A stretch of 64,000 bases of DNA from Luteolibacter luteus (GTDB taxonomy: Bacteria; Verrucomicrobiota; Verrucomicrobiia; Verrucomicrobiales; Akkermansiaceae): positions 1,426,001 to 1,490,000 of the forward strand of contig NZ_CP051774.1 in the NCBI RefSeq assembly GCF_012913485.1. Reading direction: 5' to 3'. The notes under the pieces were generated by a model that saw only the letters and a program-made list of their open reading frames with translations, made no database searches and had not been told where the DNA came from. Below, one piece after another: positions 53,501 through 61,296 of the stretch; the stretch's first letter is position 1; each line of letters begins with the position of its first letter. Both the position numbers and the translations under genes were made by a program.

Positions 53501-54920
53501 CGATGGCGATCCGCTCCTAGGTGCCACCGAATATGGTTACGGCGTGGCGAACCTCGCCACCGGCGGCACCATCAGCACCGGCTTCGTAGCCCAGGACAGC
53601 TCGAACAACGGCCAGCCTTACGGCGTGTTCAACTTCCATGGCGGCACCCTGAAGGCCAACCGCGACACGACCACCTTCATGGAAGGTCTCGATGAAGTGC
53701 GTATCTGGCAACAAGGCGCGGTGATCGATACCAACGGGTTCAACGTGACCGTCCTCCAGCCGCTGGATCCACCGGCTGGCAGCGGCGTGGCGACGATCCC
53801 AGTCACCAATGGCGGTTCGGGTTACACGGCTCCACCGATCATCCGCATCTCCAGCGATCCAATCAACGCAACCGGTACCGGCGCTACCGCCGTGGCCGTG
53901 ATCAATGCCAGCGGCACCGTGACCGGCATCACCATCACCAACCCCGGCAGCGGCTACACCCAGGTGCCGACGGTGACCGTGGTGGGTGAAGCCAGCGGTA
54001 GCGGCCTGACCCTCGGAACTCCGACCCTCGCGGTGAACAACACCAGCGGCGGCCTGATCAAGAAGGGCGCGGGAGCGCTTCGCCTGAACGGCTTCAACAC
54101 CTACACCGGCAATACGGTGGTTGAAGGCGGCGGCATCGGCGGCAACGGCTACATCGACAGCAACATCAGTTTCGCTCCGAACTCGAACGGCTACTTCGCC
54201 GCCCGAATCACGAACGATCCGATTCCAACGGCAGACAAGCTGACGCTGCTCGGCACCCTCAACCTGACCAACGCTTCGTTGCAGGTGGAGATCACCGGCG
54301 CGATGACTGCTCCGGCCTATGTCATCGCCAACTACGAGGAAGGCGCGCTGGTAGGCACCTTCAGCTCCACCAACCTGCCTCCGGGCTGGGAAGTGGACTA
54401 CGCCTACGATGATGGCTTCTCCACGAAGAACATCGCGATCGTGCCGGGTGACATGACGCCGTATGATTCTTGGATCTCGGGCTTCTTCCCGGGAGAAACG
54501 GATCCCGCGATCGTCGGAGCCACCTCCGATCCGGACGGTGACGGCCAGTCGAACTCGCTTGAGTTCGCGCTGGGTGGAACGCCCAACAGCGGTGGCGATC
54601 GTGCGAAGGTCTACAGCTTCGCAGCCGATAGCTCCGCCGATGGCGACACCACCAAGGAACTGGTCCTGACCTTCGCAGTGCTGCAGGGAACGCCAGCCTT
54701 CGAGGGCGATCCGTCTCCGACGGCCTCGGTCGCCGGTTACACCTACACGGTTCAAGGAAGCACCGACCTCAGCGGCTTCAACACCGCCGCGGTCCCGGTG
54801 ACACCTGTCGTCACCGACCTGGGAGATGCCCCGTCTGGCTACGAATGGCGTTCGTTCTCGCTCACCGGCTCGAACGGCACTCCGGCCAAGGGCTTCCTGC
54901 GAGTCCAAGTCACTCCCTAA
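50568..54920 (+). CDS. Large secreted LamG / autotransporter-type beta-strand-repeat protein
   Basis: The 1450-residue product has an N-terminal export signal (GIAAVLFGGLALRSGA). Two LamG/concanavalin-like domains come first (about 60-260 and 270-510: VEYWVYQGQIRAE, then WHHIVVTYDGNVQKIYVDG; TIEFWATQTSNKTWSRML, then QQFHYAITFDPDLGEWRWY). A long right-handed beta-helix or passenger-like region follows. Autotransporter-associated beta-strand repeats near 650 (KDGTGPLKLTGNNSGFTGGL) and 1165 (KGAGALRLNGFNTYTGNTVV) lie in it. Near 1320 a DPDGDGQSN loop introduces a C-terminal domain of about 130 residues ending KGFLRVQVTP. No outer-membrane barrel and no PEP-CTERM/LPXTG anchor is seen. It probably acts in adhesion or polysaccharide binding. 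Confidence 0.88.
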   Translation: MNPSLVGRLSPGIAAVLFGGLALRSGAVDVAGSLLIDLEAADYNAADGQWPQHSLTGIQGSFLKNGTPRLQTIGGAPALVLDGDGDFLTGPLTTNALHAPGATHSVEYWVYQGQIRAEECVLSWSYRDGGARTMAGFRYGSNPDWGAVARWDTPDAGFAAPHLGGPAVGIWHHIVVTYDGNVQKIYVDGALNYTETAGVLDAFDSQPIYVGSERAFAAPHNDSGTGRQFSGAVGKIRVHSGVLTDANVLNNYNAEIGGYPGNAPGVALSKAPVHRWSFNNAAGAAPNGTVVPDSIGGLEAVVRGSNATFVAGTGAGNNVIQLPGGTADTDPAYVDLPNGIISNGNRTTIEFWATQTSNKTWSRMLSFGRNSAGEVPGPGGSFNGDNHAGIVLYGNIDNAASNRIHRRGGTMSNGADFRNSDGSVVLNQQFHYAITFDPDLGEWRWYRDGLLMEVLPETQGPRSVQDINNWLGRSEYSGDQFFNGSFDELRIYNYTLSETEIRGNTAAGPNTLNIGTQPSVFQWTPSTGGTFAFNSNANWGGSAFPDAAGVFANMAKNLDGDQIVTLNTQATVGSLTFGDTDFTQFVTIAPGTGGSLEMNAGAGNTASITHSGGSLGGEISAPILLTSDTSVANAATDSPLLISGSLSGSAKLAKDGTGPLKLTGNNSGFTGGLEINRGVVTVGDAATSGTLGSGPITMRNEGTLAIDRSDNVTFSQTITGPGLLTLVGTNTLTNTGTISNTGNLDIPNGTFINDGVINGTQAVRIDGTGIFRGNSTATINGWTAWGYLDGADITVQDNASIVINGQGDFNVADVGTGSTILRMTGGSLTATTMYVGKNLSNSGFILQSGGTITDRTGGNDNRIGGNNAAGAASTGAYVMSGGELATNTNLQIGGFGTGSFLQTGGTVNSTGGWTVAARYMNVGDTTTRAKGLIDISGGVHNQNFTGGGVLVGEEGDGVLEVRGTGTLNVANRLVIGGRDGDPLLGATEYGYGVANLATGGTISTGFVAQDSSNNGQPYGVFNFHGGTLKANRDTTTFMEGLDEVRIWQQGAVIDTNGFNVTVLQPLDPPAGSGVATIPVTNGGSGYTAPPIIRISSDPINATGTGATAVAVINASGTVTGITITNPGSGYTQVPTVTVVGEASGSGLTLGTPTLAVNNTSGGLIKKGAGALRLNGFNTYTGNTVVEGGGIGGNGYIDSNISFAPNSNGYFAARITNDPIPTADKLTLLGTLNLTNASLQVEITGAMTAPAYVIANYEEGALVGTFSSTNLPPGWEVDYAYDDGFSTKNIAIVPGDMTPYDSWISGFFPGETDPAIVGATSDPDGDGQSNSLEFALGGTPNSGGDRAKVYSFAADSSADGDTTKELVLTFAVLQGTPAFEGDPSPTASVAGYTYTVQGSTDLSGFNTAAVPVTPVVTDLGDAPSGYEWRSFSLTGSNGTPAKGFLRVQVTP

Positions 54921-54938
54921 CGGAGCTTAAATAGGGTT

Positions 54939-54974
54939 GGCCCCGGCTGTTTGGGCAGCCGGGGCCTTTTTTTT
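54939..54974 (+). terminator. Rho-independent terminator
   Basis: GGCCCCGGCTG... pairs with ...CAGCCGGGGCC (54939-54966), followed by eight T. It is 18 bp past the stop of the LamG/beta-helix gene and is the clearest terminator in the window. Confidence 0.9.
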
Positions 54975-55034
54975 GTTCATTTCCGATAGTCGGCGGTGCT
55001 TGCCGTTCGGGAGATGGGGTGGATGGTCGGAAGG

Positions 55035-56009
55035 ATGTCCACGCTGAAGGTTTTCACCGATCTCCAAACTTCTCCCGAGCTGATCGATTGGCTCCGCGAA
55101 AGCATAGCTCCACACGAACTTCTCCTGCCGGGAAAGACCGGCGCCTCCGTTCTGGCGGACGTGCCCACCGATCCTCTGATGCAGGAAGCGGATATCGTTC
55201 TGGGGCAACCGCGCGTGGATGCCGTCCTGTCCTCACAGAACCTGAAGTGGCTGCAAGTGAGCACGGCCGGCTTCACCCGCTACGACACGCAGGACTTCCG
55301 CGCCGCGGTGAAGGACCGGGGTATCCCGGTGACCAACAGCTCGCATGTCTATGACGATGCCTGTGCCGAGCACGTCTTCGCCTTCATGCTGGCAAATGCC
55401 CGCCAGCTTCCCCGCGGCCTGAAGACCCGCTGTGCGAACGGAGCACCGGAGTGGCTGGAGCTCCGCCGCGACAGCCGCCTGCTCCAAGGACAATCCCTCC
55501 TCATCGTCGGCTATGGGGCGATCGCGGAAAGGCTGATCGAACTTCTGGCCCCGTTCCGGATGAAGATCACCGCCATGCGGCGTACCCGCCGCGGGGACGA
55601 AAAGGTTCCGATCGTCACACCGGACGAAGTTTCCGCAGCTCTGGGTGAAGCGGATCACGTGATCAATATCCTGCCGGACAACGCCGAGTCCCTTCGCTGG
55701 TTCAATGCGGAGCGCTTTGCCCAAATGAAGCAGGGTGCCATCTTCCATAACATCGGTCGCGGAACGACCGTGAACCAGGAAGCACTCGCCGAAGCCCTGC
55801 AATCCGGCCGACTCGGTGCGGCTTGGCTCGACGTGACGGATCCGGAACCGCTGCCGGATGATCACGTGCTCTGGACCTTGGAGAACTGCTACATCACCCC
55901 GCACACCGCGGGTGGCCAGTTCGATGAAGCACGGGTGCTCATCCGTCACTTCATCGAAAACTTCGCCCGCTATCAGGCCGGCGAGAAGCTGGTGAACCAA
56001 GTGATGTAA
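55035..56009 (+). CDS. D-2-hydroxyacid dehydrogenase (NAD-dependent)
   Basis: The product is 324 residues from the ATG at 55035 (MSTLKVFTDLQTSPELIDW). It has the Rossmann NAD-binding core LLIVGYGAIAERLIELLAPF, catalytic NIGRGTTVN (Arg), TDPEPLPDDH (Glu) and a C-terminal TPHTAG (His) acid-base residue. Such enzymes oxidise or reduce 2-hydroxy acids, for example glyoxylate or hydroxypyruvate; the substrate is not clear. The frame is open to 54996, and ATGs at 55014 and 55023 are alternative starts. It follows the terminator of the surface-protein gene. Confidence 0.88.
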   Translation: MSTLKVFTDLQTSPELIDWLRESIAPHELLLPGKTGASVLADVPTDPLMQEADIVLGQPRVDAVLSSQNLKWLQVSTAGFTRYDTQDFRAAVKDRGIPVTNSSHVYDDACAEHVFAFMLANARQLPRGLKTRCANGAPEWLELRRDSRLLQGQSLLIVGYGAIAERLIELLAPFRMKITAMRRTRRGDEKVPIVTPDEVSAALGEADHVINILPDNAESLRWFNAERFAQMKQGAIFHNIGRGTTVNQEALAEALQSGRLGAAWLDVTDPEPLPDDHVLWTLENCYITPHTAGGQFDEARVLIRHFIENFARYQAGEKLVNQVM

Positions 56010-56036
56010 AGGTGACGCCGACAACGACGTCCGGGT

Positions 56037-56477
56037 TCACTTTTCAGGCTTCAGGGCCTTCTTGAGATCCCGGACGGTCTTGTTGTCCTGCTTATAGGCA
56101 TCGTAGTTCAGCGAAGTGATCAGCTTCTCTGCGGAAGCATCGGTGACTGCGATCTTCGGGATGAATTTCCCGGCCTCCAGGCCCTTCTTCACGGCGTCGG
56201 GCAGCGTCGGCCAGATCGTGGGGGTGGAAGGCGAGTCGACGTAAACGATCACGGCCTTCGACTTCGTGGCATCGAGGAATTCGTCCGCCGCCCCTTGGCA
56301 GAGCGGGCAGGTGGTATTCTTATCAGTGTAGATAAAGGCGAGCGGCTTCTTCGCGGCAGCCGCCTCGGCCTTGGCCTTGTCGAGGTCCTTCAGTTGAAAG
56401 GTCCCGCGGGGGAATTCCTGCTCGGCATGCGCGGACACCGAAAGCCCGAGAAGGGCGAGGAGGGTAAACGGTTTCAT
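56037..56477 (-). CDS. Secreted thioredoxin-like protein with CxxC
   Basis: The 146-residue product has a signal peptide (MKPFTLLALLGLSVSAHA). The mature part looks like a truncated thioredoxin fold: KKPLAFIYTDKNTTCPLCQG with Cys57 and Cys60 (CPLC), then VIVYVDSPSTPTIWPTLPD, then KFIPKIAVTDASAEK in place of the cis-Pro region. Possibly a periplasmic disulfide-related or peroxiredoxin-like protein. The ATG at 56477 starts the signal peptide; the open frame extends to 56543 without a good reason. Not assignable to a named family. Confidence 0.7.
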   Translation of the reverse strand: MKPFTLLALLGLSVSAHAEQEFPRGTFQLKDLDKAKAEAAAAKKPLAFIYTDKNTTCPLCQGAADEFLDATKSKAVIVYVDSPSTPTIWPTLPDAVKKGLEAGKFIPKIAVTDASAEKLITSLNYDAYKQDNKTVRDLKKALKPEK

Positions 56478-56824
56478 CGCGGGCCTGATATCGAGCAGCG
56501 GTGCCGAGAGCAAGGCCCCGATGCAGGCGAAGGGGGGCCCCAAGAGACCAGTGTAAAATTATTCACATCCCTCTTGGGGGCATTGTGTCCGTTTTTGCGA
56601 ATATTCAAGGCGACCAGAAAGCACACTGAGTGTCCCTTTTCAGGTATCCTAGGCTCACCCGAAGCCTTCTACCGGGCGCAAAATCGGCCATCTCGCTAAG
56701 ATCCACGAAGTATCAAGACTGCCGTCTGATTGGTGGAACTTATCTATTGGATTACCTTGGAAGTCCGGCATCACTATTTAATAACCTCTTGCTCAACGAC
56801 TTACGATTGTGCTTTTCTAACGGC
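56478..56824. other. Intergenic region upstream of small membrane genes
   Basis: This 347-bp gap has a 9-bp-arm hairpin (CCCCAAGAG at 56538-56546, CTCTTGGGG at 56571-56579). Its AT-rich loop could be a promoter or regulator binding site. The AAAATCGG octamer recurs at 56680-56687. AT-rich sequence at 56770-56820 precedes the next ATG. No gene seen. Confidence 0.45.
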
Positions 56825-57238
56825 ATGACGTTTCCCCCCGATGTCCTGCCCATCGCTTCGATCAGCGCGATGCGGCCAGTATTCATGATCGTGATGGGAG
56901 CCTTCCTGCTCCTGACCACTTGGCGGATGACCCGCGGCACCAGCGGCTGGGCTCCACGCATCCTGATCTCAGGCGCCCTGCTGCTCGCGATCGGCTACGC
57001 CGTAGTGATGCCGCTGTATCAAGCGGGCGTCCTGATTCCCCTCTCCCAAATCGGCGTCTCCTCCGCCGACGCCGCCTCCGCGCTTGGATGGCATGTGGTG
57101 AAGACGGTTTCGATGAATGGCGGCTGGCTGGTCTTCGGACTCGGTCTGGCAATGCACGCCGGGATTTTCGAAACCGAGAAATCCACCGCTCCCGTCGAAG
57201 CTCCCTCCTCCTCCCCAGTTCATGGACGCCCTGCTTAA
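56825..57238 (+). CDS. Small membrane protein
   Basis: The 137-residue product has three probable helices: about 14-35 (RPVFMIVMGAFLLLTTWRM), 45-65 (ILISGALLLAIGYAVVMPLY) and 95-115 (GGWLVFGLGLAMHAGIF). It ends in a Pro/Ser-rich tail. The ATG at 56825 (MTFPPDVLPIASISAMRP) is chosen; the longer open frame upstream reads as a non-coding leader. It overlaps the next small membrane gene by 17 bp. No family recognised. Confidence 0.65.
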   Translation: MTFPPDVLPIASISAMRPVFMIVMGAFLLLTTWRMTRGTSGWAPRILISGALLLAIGYAVVMPLYQAGVLIPLSQIGVSSADAASALGWHVVKTVSMNGGWLVFGLGLAMHAGIFETEKSTAPVEAPSSSPVHGRPA

Positions 57239-57560
57239 GGTATTTGTCACCAACGGTTATTTGATGGACGCGCTCGGGGTTATCGGCCTCGGACTGCTGG
57301 GCCTCGCCGCCGTTCGGCTTTCGCAACGCTATCGTTCCTGGGGTGGATCCCTGCTCGCGAGCGGCGCGATGCTGCTCCTCTTAGGCCGTCTGTGGGTGCT
57401 TGTGACGCCACAGGTCATGACCCCGGAGCTGTCGGCGCAGCTCGGTACTACCGTCACCGAGATCATCTCCCTCGCTCCCTTCGCCATGCTGACCGCCGGT
57501 CTCGCGGGCGTGGTATGGGGCCTCTGGGGCCATGAACAATGGCTGCGGGCTGAACGCTAA
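57222..57560 (+). CDS. Small membrane protein, overlapping partner
   Basis: The 112-residue product has three or four hydrophobic helices (DALGVIGLGLLGLAAVRL, GGSLLASGAMLLLLGRLWVL, then EIISLAPFAMLTAGLAGVVW). It begins within the 3' end of the previous gene (17-bp overlap), in a different frame. The overlap and similar size suggest a two-subunit membrane unit, though this is inference. A strong hairpin follows the stop. Confidence 0.65.
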   Translation: MDALLKVFVTNGYLMDALGVIGLGLLGLAAVRLSQRYRSWGGSLLASGAMLLLLGRLWVLVTPQVMTPELSAQLGTTVTEIISLAPFAMLTAGLAGVVWGLWGHEQWLRAER

Positions 57561-57584
57561 CCCAAAAAGCTTTTCCCCCGGATA

Positions 57585-57627
57585 GGGCGGCGCTCGTCAC
57601 TCGTTGGCGGGCGCCGCCCGCTTTTTT
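57585..57627 (+). terminator. Rho-independent terminator
   Basis: GGGCGGCGC (57585-57593) pairs with GCGCCGCCC (57611-57619), followed by GC and six T. It ends the small-membrane-protein operon before hflX. Confidence 0.85.
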
Positions 57628-57725
57628 CCGGGCGGCAGTGGACCCCCGCAGGCAAGAATCCTCCGATTTGCGCGCTACTTTCCCCTTCGCACACGGGCCC
57701 GGCCCGGTACACCTTCCCTCCACAG

Positions 57726-59015
57726 ATGTTCGAAGTCCGTGAGAAGCCCCAGATGGTCGAGCGCGCGCTGCTGGTGCGCCTCTATTTCGACCCGCGTGAA
57801 GCTGAGGAGTCGGAGGCTCTCCTTGAGGAGTTGGGCGAGCTCGTATCCACGCTCGGCATCGGCATCGTGGAGAAGATCCTAGTCCGCAGCCGGGAGATGC
57901 ACAAAAAGTTCCTCTGCGGCACCGGCAAGGCCGCGGAGATCGCAGAGCTGGCCAAAGCCCACGAGTGCGATTGCCTGGTCTTCGACAACCAGCTCGCCCC
58001 TTCCCAGCAGCGTGAATGGGAACGCGCTGCCGACATGACGGTGCTAGATCGCGAGGAAGTGATTCTCGATATTTTCGCCAAACGCGCGCAAACTAAGGAA
58101 GCGCGCCTCCAGGTCGAACTCGCCCGCATGCAATACGCCCTACCACGCCTCGCCCGGATGTGGGGTCACCTTGACCGCGAGGGCGGCTCTGGCGGTGGCA
58201 TGGGCGGCGGTGCTGCCCGCGGCATGGGCGAAAAGCAGATCGAGGTGGACCGCCGGATGGCCAATGTGCGGATCGACCGTGCCCGCCGCGAGTTGGAGGA
58301 AGTCCGGAAGCAGCGCGCGACCCAGCGGAAGGAGCGGGAGAAAATGGAAACGCCGCACGCTGCCATCGTGGGCTACACCAACGCCGGCAAATCCACCCTG
58401 CTCAACAAGCTCAGCGGCGCCGATGTGATGGCGAAAGACATGCTCTTCGCCACGCTGGACACCACGACCCGCAAGATCGAGCTACCCGACGGGCAGCCGC
58501 TGCTGATCACCGATACCGTAGGCTTCGTGCGGAACCTGCCCCACCGTCTGGTGGAAGCCTTCAAGGCCACCTTGGAAGAGGCCGTGCTCGCGGATTTCCT
58601 CATCCACGTGTTGGATGCCACCTCGCCGGAAATCGAGAGGTTCCACGAGACCACCCTGAAGGTGCTGGGTGAGCTTGGTGCGGTGGACAAGACCACGATC
58701 ACGGTGCTGAACAAGATCGACCTGGTGACGGATCCGGACCGGCTCGGAGCGTTGCGACAGCTCTATCCGGAAGCGCTGCAGATCTCGGCCTTCAACGGGC
58801 TCGGCATGGAAGCACTGCTTCAGAGGTGCTCCGAAGTACTGGCCGATCGCGTGCGACGCCATCGCTACCGGATTCCCCAAAGCCGCGCCGACCTGCTCGG
58901 CATGCTCCATCGCGATGCGAAGGTGCTTTCCACCGACTACGAGGAAAATGACATCCTCGTCACAGCCGTGGTTCCCGCCGCCATCGCCGGGAGATTGGAG
59001 CCCTTTGCGGTCTGA
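57726..59015 (+). CDS. hflX: GTPase HflX
   Basis: A ribosome-associated GTPase implicated in rescuing stalled or hibernating ribosomes. The 429-residue product has the N-terminal HflX domain (VERALLVRLYFDPREAEES, FLCGTGKAAEIAELAK, CDCLVFDNQLAPSQQREWE) and a helical linker. The linker has a Gly-rich insert GGSGGGMGGGAARGMGEKQI and RRELEEVRKQRATQRKERE. The G domain follows: G1 GYTNAGKSTLLN, G3 DTVGFVRNLPHRLVEAFKAT and NKIDLV. Start ATG at 57726. Single gene after a terminator. Confidence 0.95.
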   Translation: MFEVREKPQMVERALLVRLYFDPREAEESEALLEELGELVSTLGIGIVEKILVRSREMHKKFLCGTGKAAEIAELAKAHECDCLVFDNQLAPSQQREWERAADMTVLDREEVILDIFAKRAQTKEARLQVELARMQYALPRLARMWGHLDREGGSGGGMGGGAARGMGEKQIEVDRRMANVRIDRARRELEEVRKQRATQRKEREKMETPHAAIVGYTNAGKSTLLNKLSGADVMAKDMLFATLDTTTRKIELPDGQPLLITDTVGFVRNLPHRLVEAFKATLEEAVLADFLIHVLDATSPEIERFHETTLKVLGELGAVDKTTITVLNKIDLVTDPDRLGALRQLYPEALQISAFNGLGMEALLQRCSEVLADRVRRHRYRIPQSRADLLGMLHRDAKVLSTDYEENDILVTAVVPAAIAGRLEPFAV

Positions 59016-59057
59016 ATCCTGCTCGAGCTCACTCTTGCACGACGTTCATCGTCACCT

Positions 59058-59498
59058 TCAACTCGCCGTCGCTAAACAGCGGATAGCTTGGCTACCATGG
59101 TAGCCAAGCTGCGTGGCGAAAATCCGGAGAGGCAAGATCGTGTTGCTCTCGCCACTGGGGCTTCGCAACTGCGTCAGATCACTGACATCGACCTCAAGCA
59201 TCGCCGGGCGCCCGGAAGAATGCTCGCCCTTCTCGTAAGCCAGATTGATCTCGGCATTCACTGACCAACGGCTTCCATCCGCAAACCTCAAGCGGGTCGT
59301 TCCATTGAAGTCCTTCAGGTTATCAACGTCCCCTTGAATCGTCCCTTTTGCCGCCAAGGCATCTCCCTCCATAACAATGATCTCGATCTTCAAGGCGGAA
59401 GCGAAGGAGTGAAGCTCCGGAGGCACGTCGCGCTGGGCAAGCGCCGGGAGACCGAGGGAAACAAGACAGAGCGACAGGATGACAGGTTTCGGATTCAT
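59058..59498 (-). CDS. Small secreted protein of unknown function
   Basis: The 146-residue product has a signal peptide (MNPKPVILSLCLVSLGLPALA). The mature part is a small beta-rich domain: SALKIEIIVMEGDALAAKGT, FNGTTRLRFADGSRWSVNAE, then LEVDVSDLTQLRSPSGESNT. The ATG at 59498 is used; the frame is open to 59987, but that extension is antisense to the next gene. The 3' end of the coding region contains a perfect 26-bp palindrome (59085-59110). Not assignable to a known family. Confidence 0.68.
   Translation of the reverse strand: MNPKPVILSLCLVSLGLPALAQRDVPPELHSFASALKIEIIVMEGDALAAKGTIQGDVDNLKDFNGTTRLRFADGSRWSVNAEINLAYEKGEHSSGRPAMLEVDVSDLTQLRSPSGESNTILPLRIFATQLGYHGSQAIRCLATAS
59085..59110. repeat. 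Perfect 26-bp palindrome inside a coding region
   Basis: AGCTTGGCTACCA followed by its exact reverse complement TGGTAGCCAAGCT. It lies within the last 20 codons of the small secreted protein. No loop, so it is a cruciform or dimer binding-site type sequence rather than a typical terminator. Confidence 0.9.
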
Positions 59499-59585
59499 GG
59501 GATAGAGCACTGAAATCCATGTTAGGACGTCCTCCCGCTCCGGCTTATTCATTGATAGGCCACGCGTAGCCATCATTCTCCTCCC

Positions 59586-60053
59586 GTGTCTCGTCCAAGA
59601 ACCAGCCCTCAAGAACGTCGCACCCGGCATCAAACCCGGCAACGCGATGCAGGCGCACCTCGTCGCCCGCGGCGCAGGATCTTCCGCTGGTTCTTCTTTG
59701 GATGCTTCCTTGTGGTGGACATCCTCGCCCTCGTGAAGCTGGCGCTGAATACCGATTGGATCGCCGTCGGTCTCGGATTCGGCGTGATTTCCTTCATCAC
59801 CACCGCCGTTTACAAGGACGACAAGGGTGGAGCGCAAATAGGCGCATGGCGGACATCTGAAACCCTGCTCCACCTGCTGGAAATCGCAGGAGGATGGCCG
59901 GCTGCGTTCCTCGCCCAGCAGCGCTACCGCCATAAGACGGTGAAGTTCTCCTACCAGTTCTTCTTCTGGAGCATCGGGCTGCTGCACCTCGTCCTGGCCA
60001 CTTGCTACCTTCTCGGCCTGCCTCTGATCCGTTCGCTTCTCGCCCTAGCCTGA
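59586..60053 (+). CDS. DUF1294-like membrane protein
   Basis: The 155-residue product starts with GTG at 59586. After a strongly basic N-terminus (RRTRHQTRQRDAGAPRRPRR) it has three or four membrane helices. The conserved LLHLLEIAGGWPAAFLAQQR, followed by YRHKTVKFSYQFFFW, is the signature of the DUF1294 family; these follow cold-shock-like domains in other bacteria but here no cold-shock domain is fused. Function unknown. It is divergently transcribed from the preceding secreted-protein gene. Confidence 0.8.
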   Translation: MSRPRTSPQERRTRHQTRQRDAGAPRRPRRRIFRWFFFGCFLVVDILALVKLALNTDWIAVGLGFGVISFITTAVYKDDKGGAQIGAWRTSETLLHLLEIAGGWPAAFLAQQRYRHKTVKFSYQFFFWSIGLLHLVLATCYLLGLPLIRSLLALA

Positions 60054-60191
60054 GCCGGTGATTCCTTCCATCGGGCAAATTGCGATTCGTAATTTCGCGA
60101 GGCGAGGACCCGGGATGCGAACAAGGGCTTGAATGTTAGATCAAGAGTTCCCAAATAGCTTCGCGTGACGCTGCCCGCGCATTTCAGCACC

Positions 60192-60671
60192 ATGAGGCAA
60201 CCTGCCCTCTGGCTCTTGGTCGCAAGCCTATCCATCATTGTCGCCATGCTGCTACTTGGTGGCTGGGGCCAACCCATGGGAAAGGTCTTCATTTATGTCT
60301 CCGCCTGCCTTTCCTTGCTGGCGGGAGTCTCCCTGGTGCCCGGCCTGTCGAGGCTCTCCGTAGGAGAAGACGGCATCACGCTTCGCACGCTCCTCTGGCG
60401 CCAGCATCTGCGCTGGGAAAATCTCCAGCGTTTCACGCTGCTCGATTTCGACGATACCGGCATCGGCCTCACGCCCTCCTGGGCGAGATACTCGATCGGC
60501 TATGTGGTGAATGAAGAACAGCTCAAGGTGACCCCCAGGCTCTACCGGAGATTCCACGAGTTCTACGGCTGCCATGGATCGCTGCCGCCCGTGGACAAGA
60601 TGCCGGTGTCAGACTTGCTGCTGCTGTTGAACAGGGCGCTCTCAACTTCGCGCCAGCGCGAAGAAGGTTGA
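60192..60671 (+). CDS. Membrane protein with PH-like cytoplasmic domain (paralogue 1)
   Basis: The 159-residue product has two N-terminal membrane helices (about 4-25 and 31-52). A small beta-rich domain follows (RLSVGEDGITLRTLLWRQHL, RWENLQRFTLLDFDDTGIGL) resembling bacterial PH-like domains, and a C-terminal helix (VSDLLLLLNRALS). It closely resembles the protein at 61297 in layout (two helices, W-R-Q-HL/RL-xWxNL, then a conserved GCHGxLPxxD). The ATG at 60192 is chosen over the GTG at 60165. Function unknown. Confidence 0.68.
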   Translation: MRQPALWLLVASLSIIVAMLLLGGWGQPMGKVFIYVSACLSLLAGVSLVPGLSRLSVGEDGITLRTLLWRQHLRWENLQRFTLLDFDDTGIGLTPSWARYSIGYVVNEEQLKVTPRLYRRFHEFYGCHGSLPPVDKMPVSDLLLLLNRALSTSRQREEG

Positions 60672-60714
60672 GAAAATCGCCAAGGAACTTCCGGGTCCGG
60701 GTTCTCATCTTTTG

Positions 60715-61197
60715 ATGAAACTCCTCTCCTTTCCGATACCGGCAAGATCCATCGCCACAGCAGCGGCACTTGCCTTCCTCCCGACTCCCTCTGCGTCTGC
60801 CCTCAGCCTCAATCGGGAGTCTCCCGAGATCCATTTCCCTGCGAACTACGACATCAAGCGCAAGGAAAGCATCTCCTCGGTAATCGCGTCCGAAAAGTTC
60901 CGCTATCTCGGCGGCCTTACGAGTTTCTGGGAACCGGAGTGGAGCACCACCTTGGTCTACGAGGGAGATGTCAAATCGCTGAACGAATTTCTTGCCGGAC
61001 TCTGGCGAGTGGAAGGTCTCCACGTCCGCGTGACCTTTTCATCCGATCTCTCCGCGGAGACGGGCTCTGCCCTGAAGGCGGGAAGCTGGTGGCTTGTTTA
61101 TAGCCATACAATGCCGGATACCGTCACGGTCCGTCTCAATCTGGCTGCGGAAACGTTCAAGGGCGACACTTTGGAATTGCTGCTGCCCAAGCCCTGA
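60715..61197 (+). CDS. Small secreted protein between PH-like paralogues
   Basis: The 160-residue product has a signal peptide (AAALAFLPTPSASA). The mature domain has FPANYDIKRKESISSVIASE, FWEPEWSTTLVYEGDVKSLN and SGSALKAGSWWLVYSH-type strands (TGSALKAGSWWLVYSHTMPD), ending LAAETFKGDTLELLLPKP. No family recognised. The ATG at 60715 follows TTT-G; a TTG at 60712 is less likely. Its position between two paralogous genes suggests one functional unit or a local duplication around it. Confidence 0.65.
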   Translation: MKLLSFPIPARSIATAAALAFLPTPSASALSLNRESPEIHFPANYDIKRKESISSVIASEKFRYLGGLTSFWEPEWSTTLVYEGDVKSLNEFLAGLWRVEGLHVRVTFSSDLSAETGSALKAGSWWLVYSHTMPDTVTVRLNLAAETFKGDTLELLLPKP

Positions 61198-61296
61198 CGC
61201 GGCACTTCGTTCATTCACGTCTGAACCCGATCCATGGCCATTTGCGCTTTGGAGTTTTCGAGCGATGGTTCGCGTGGACCCCACCGGAGCGCTGTG

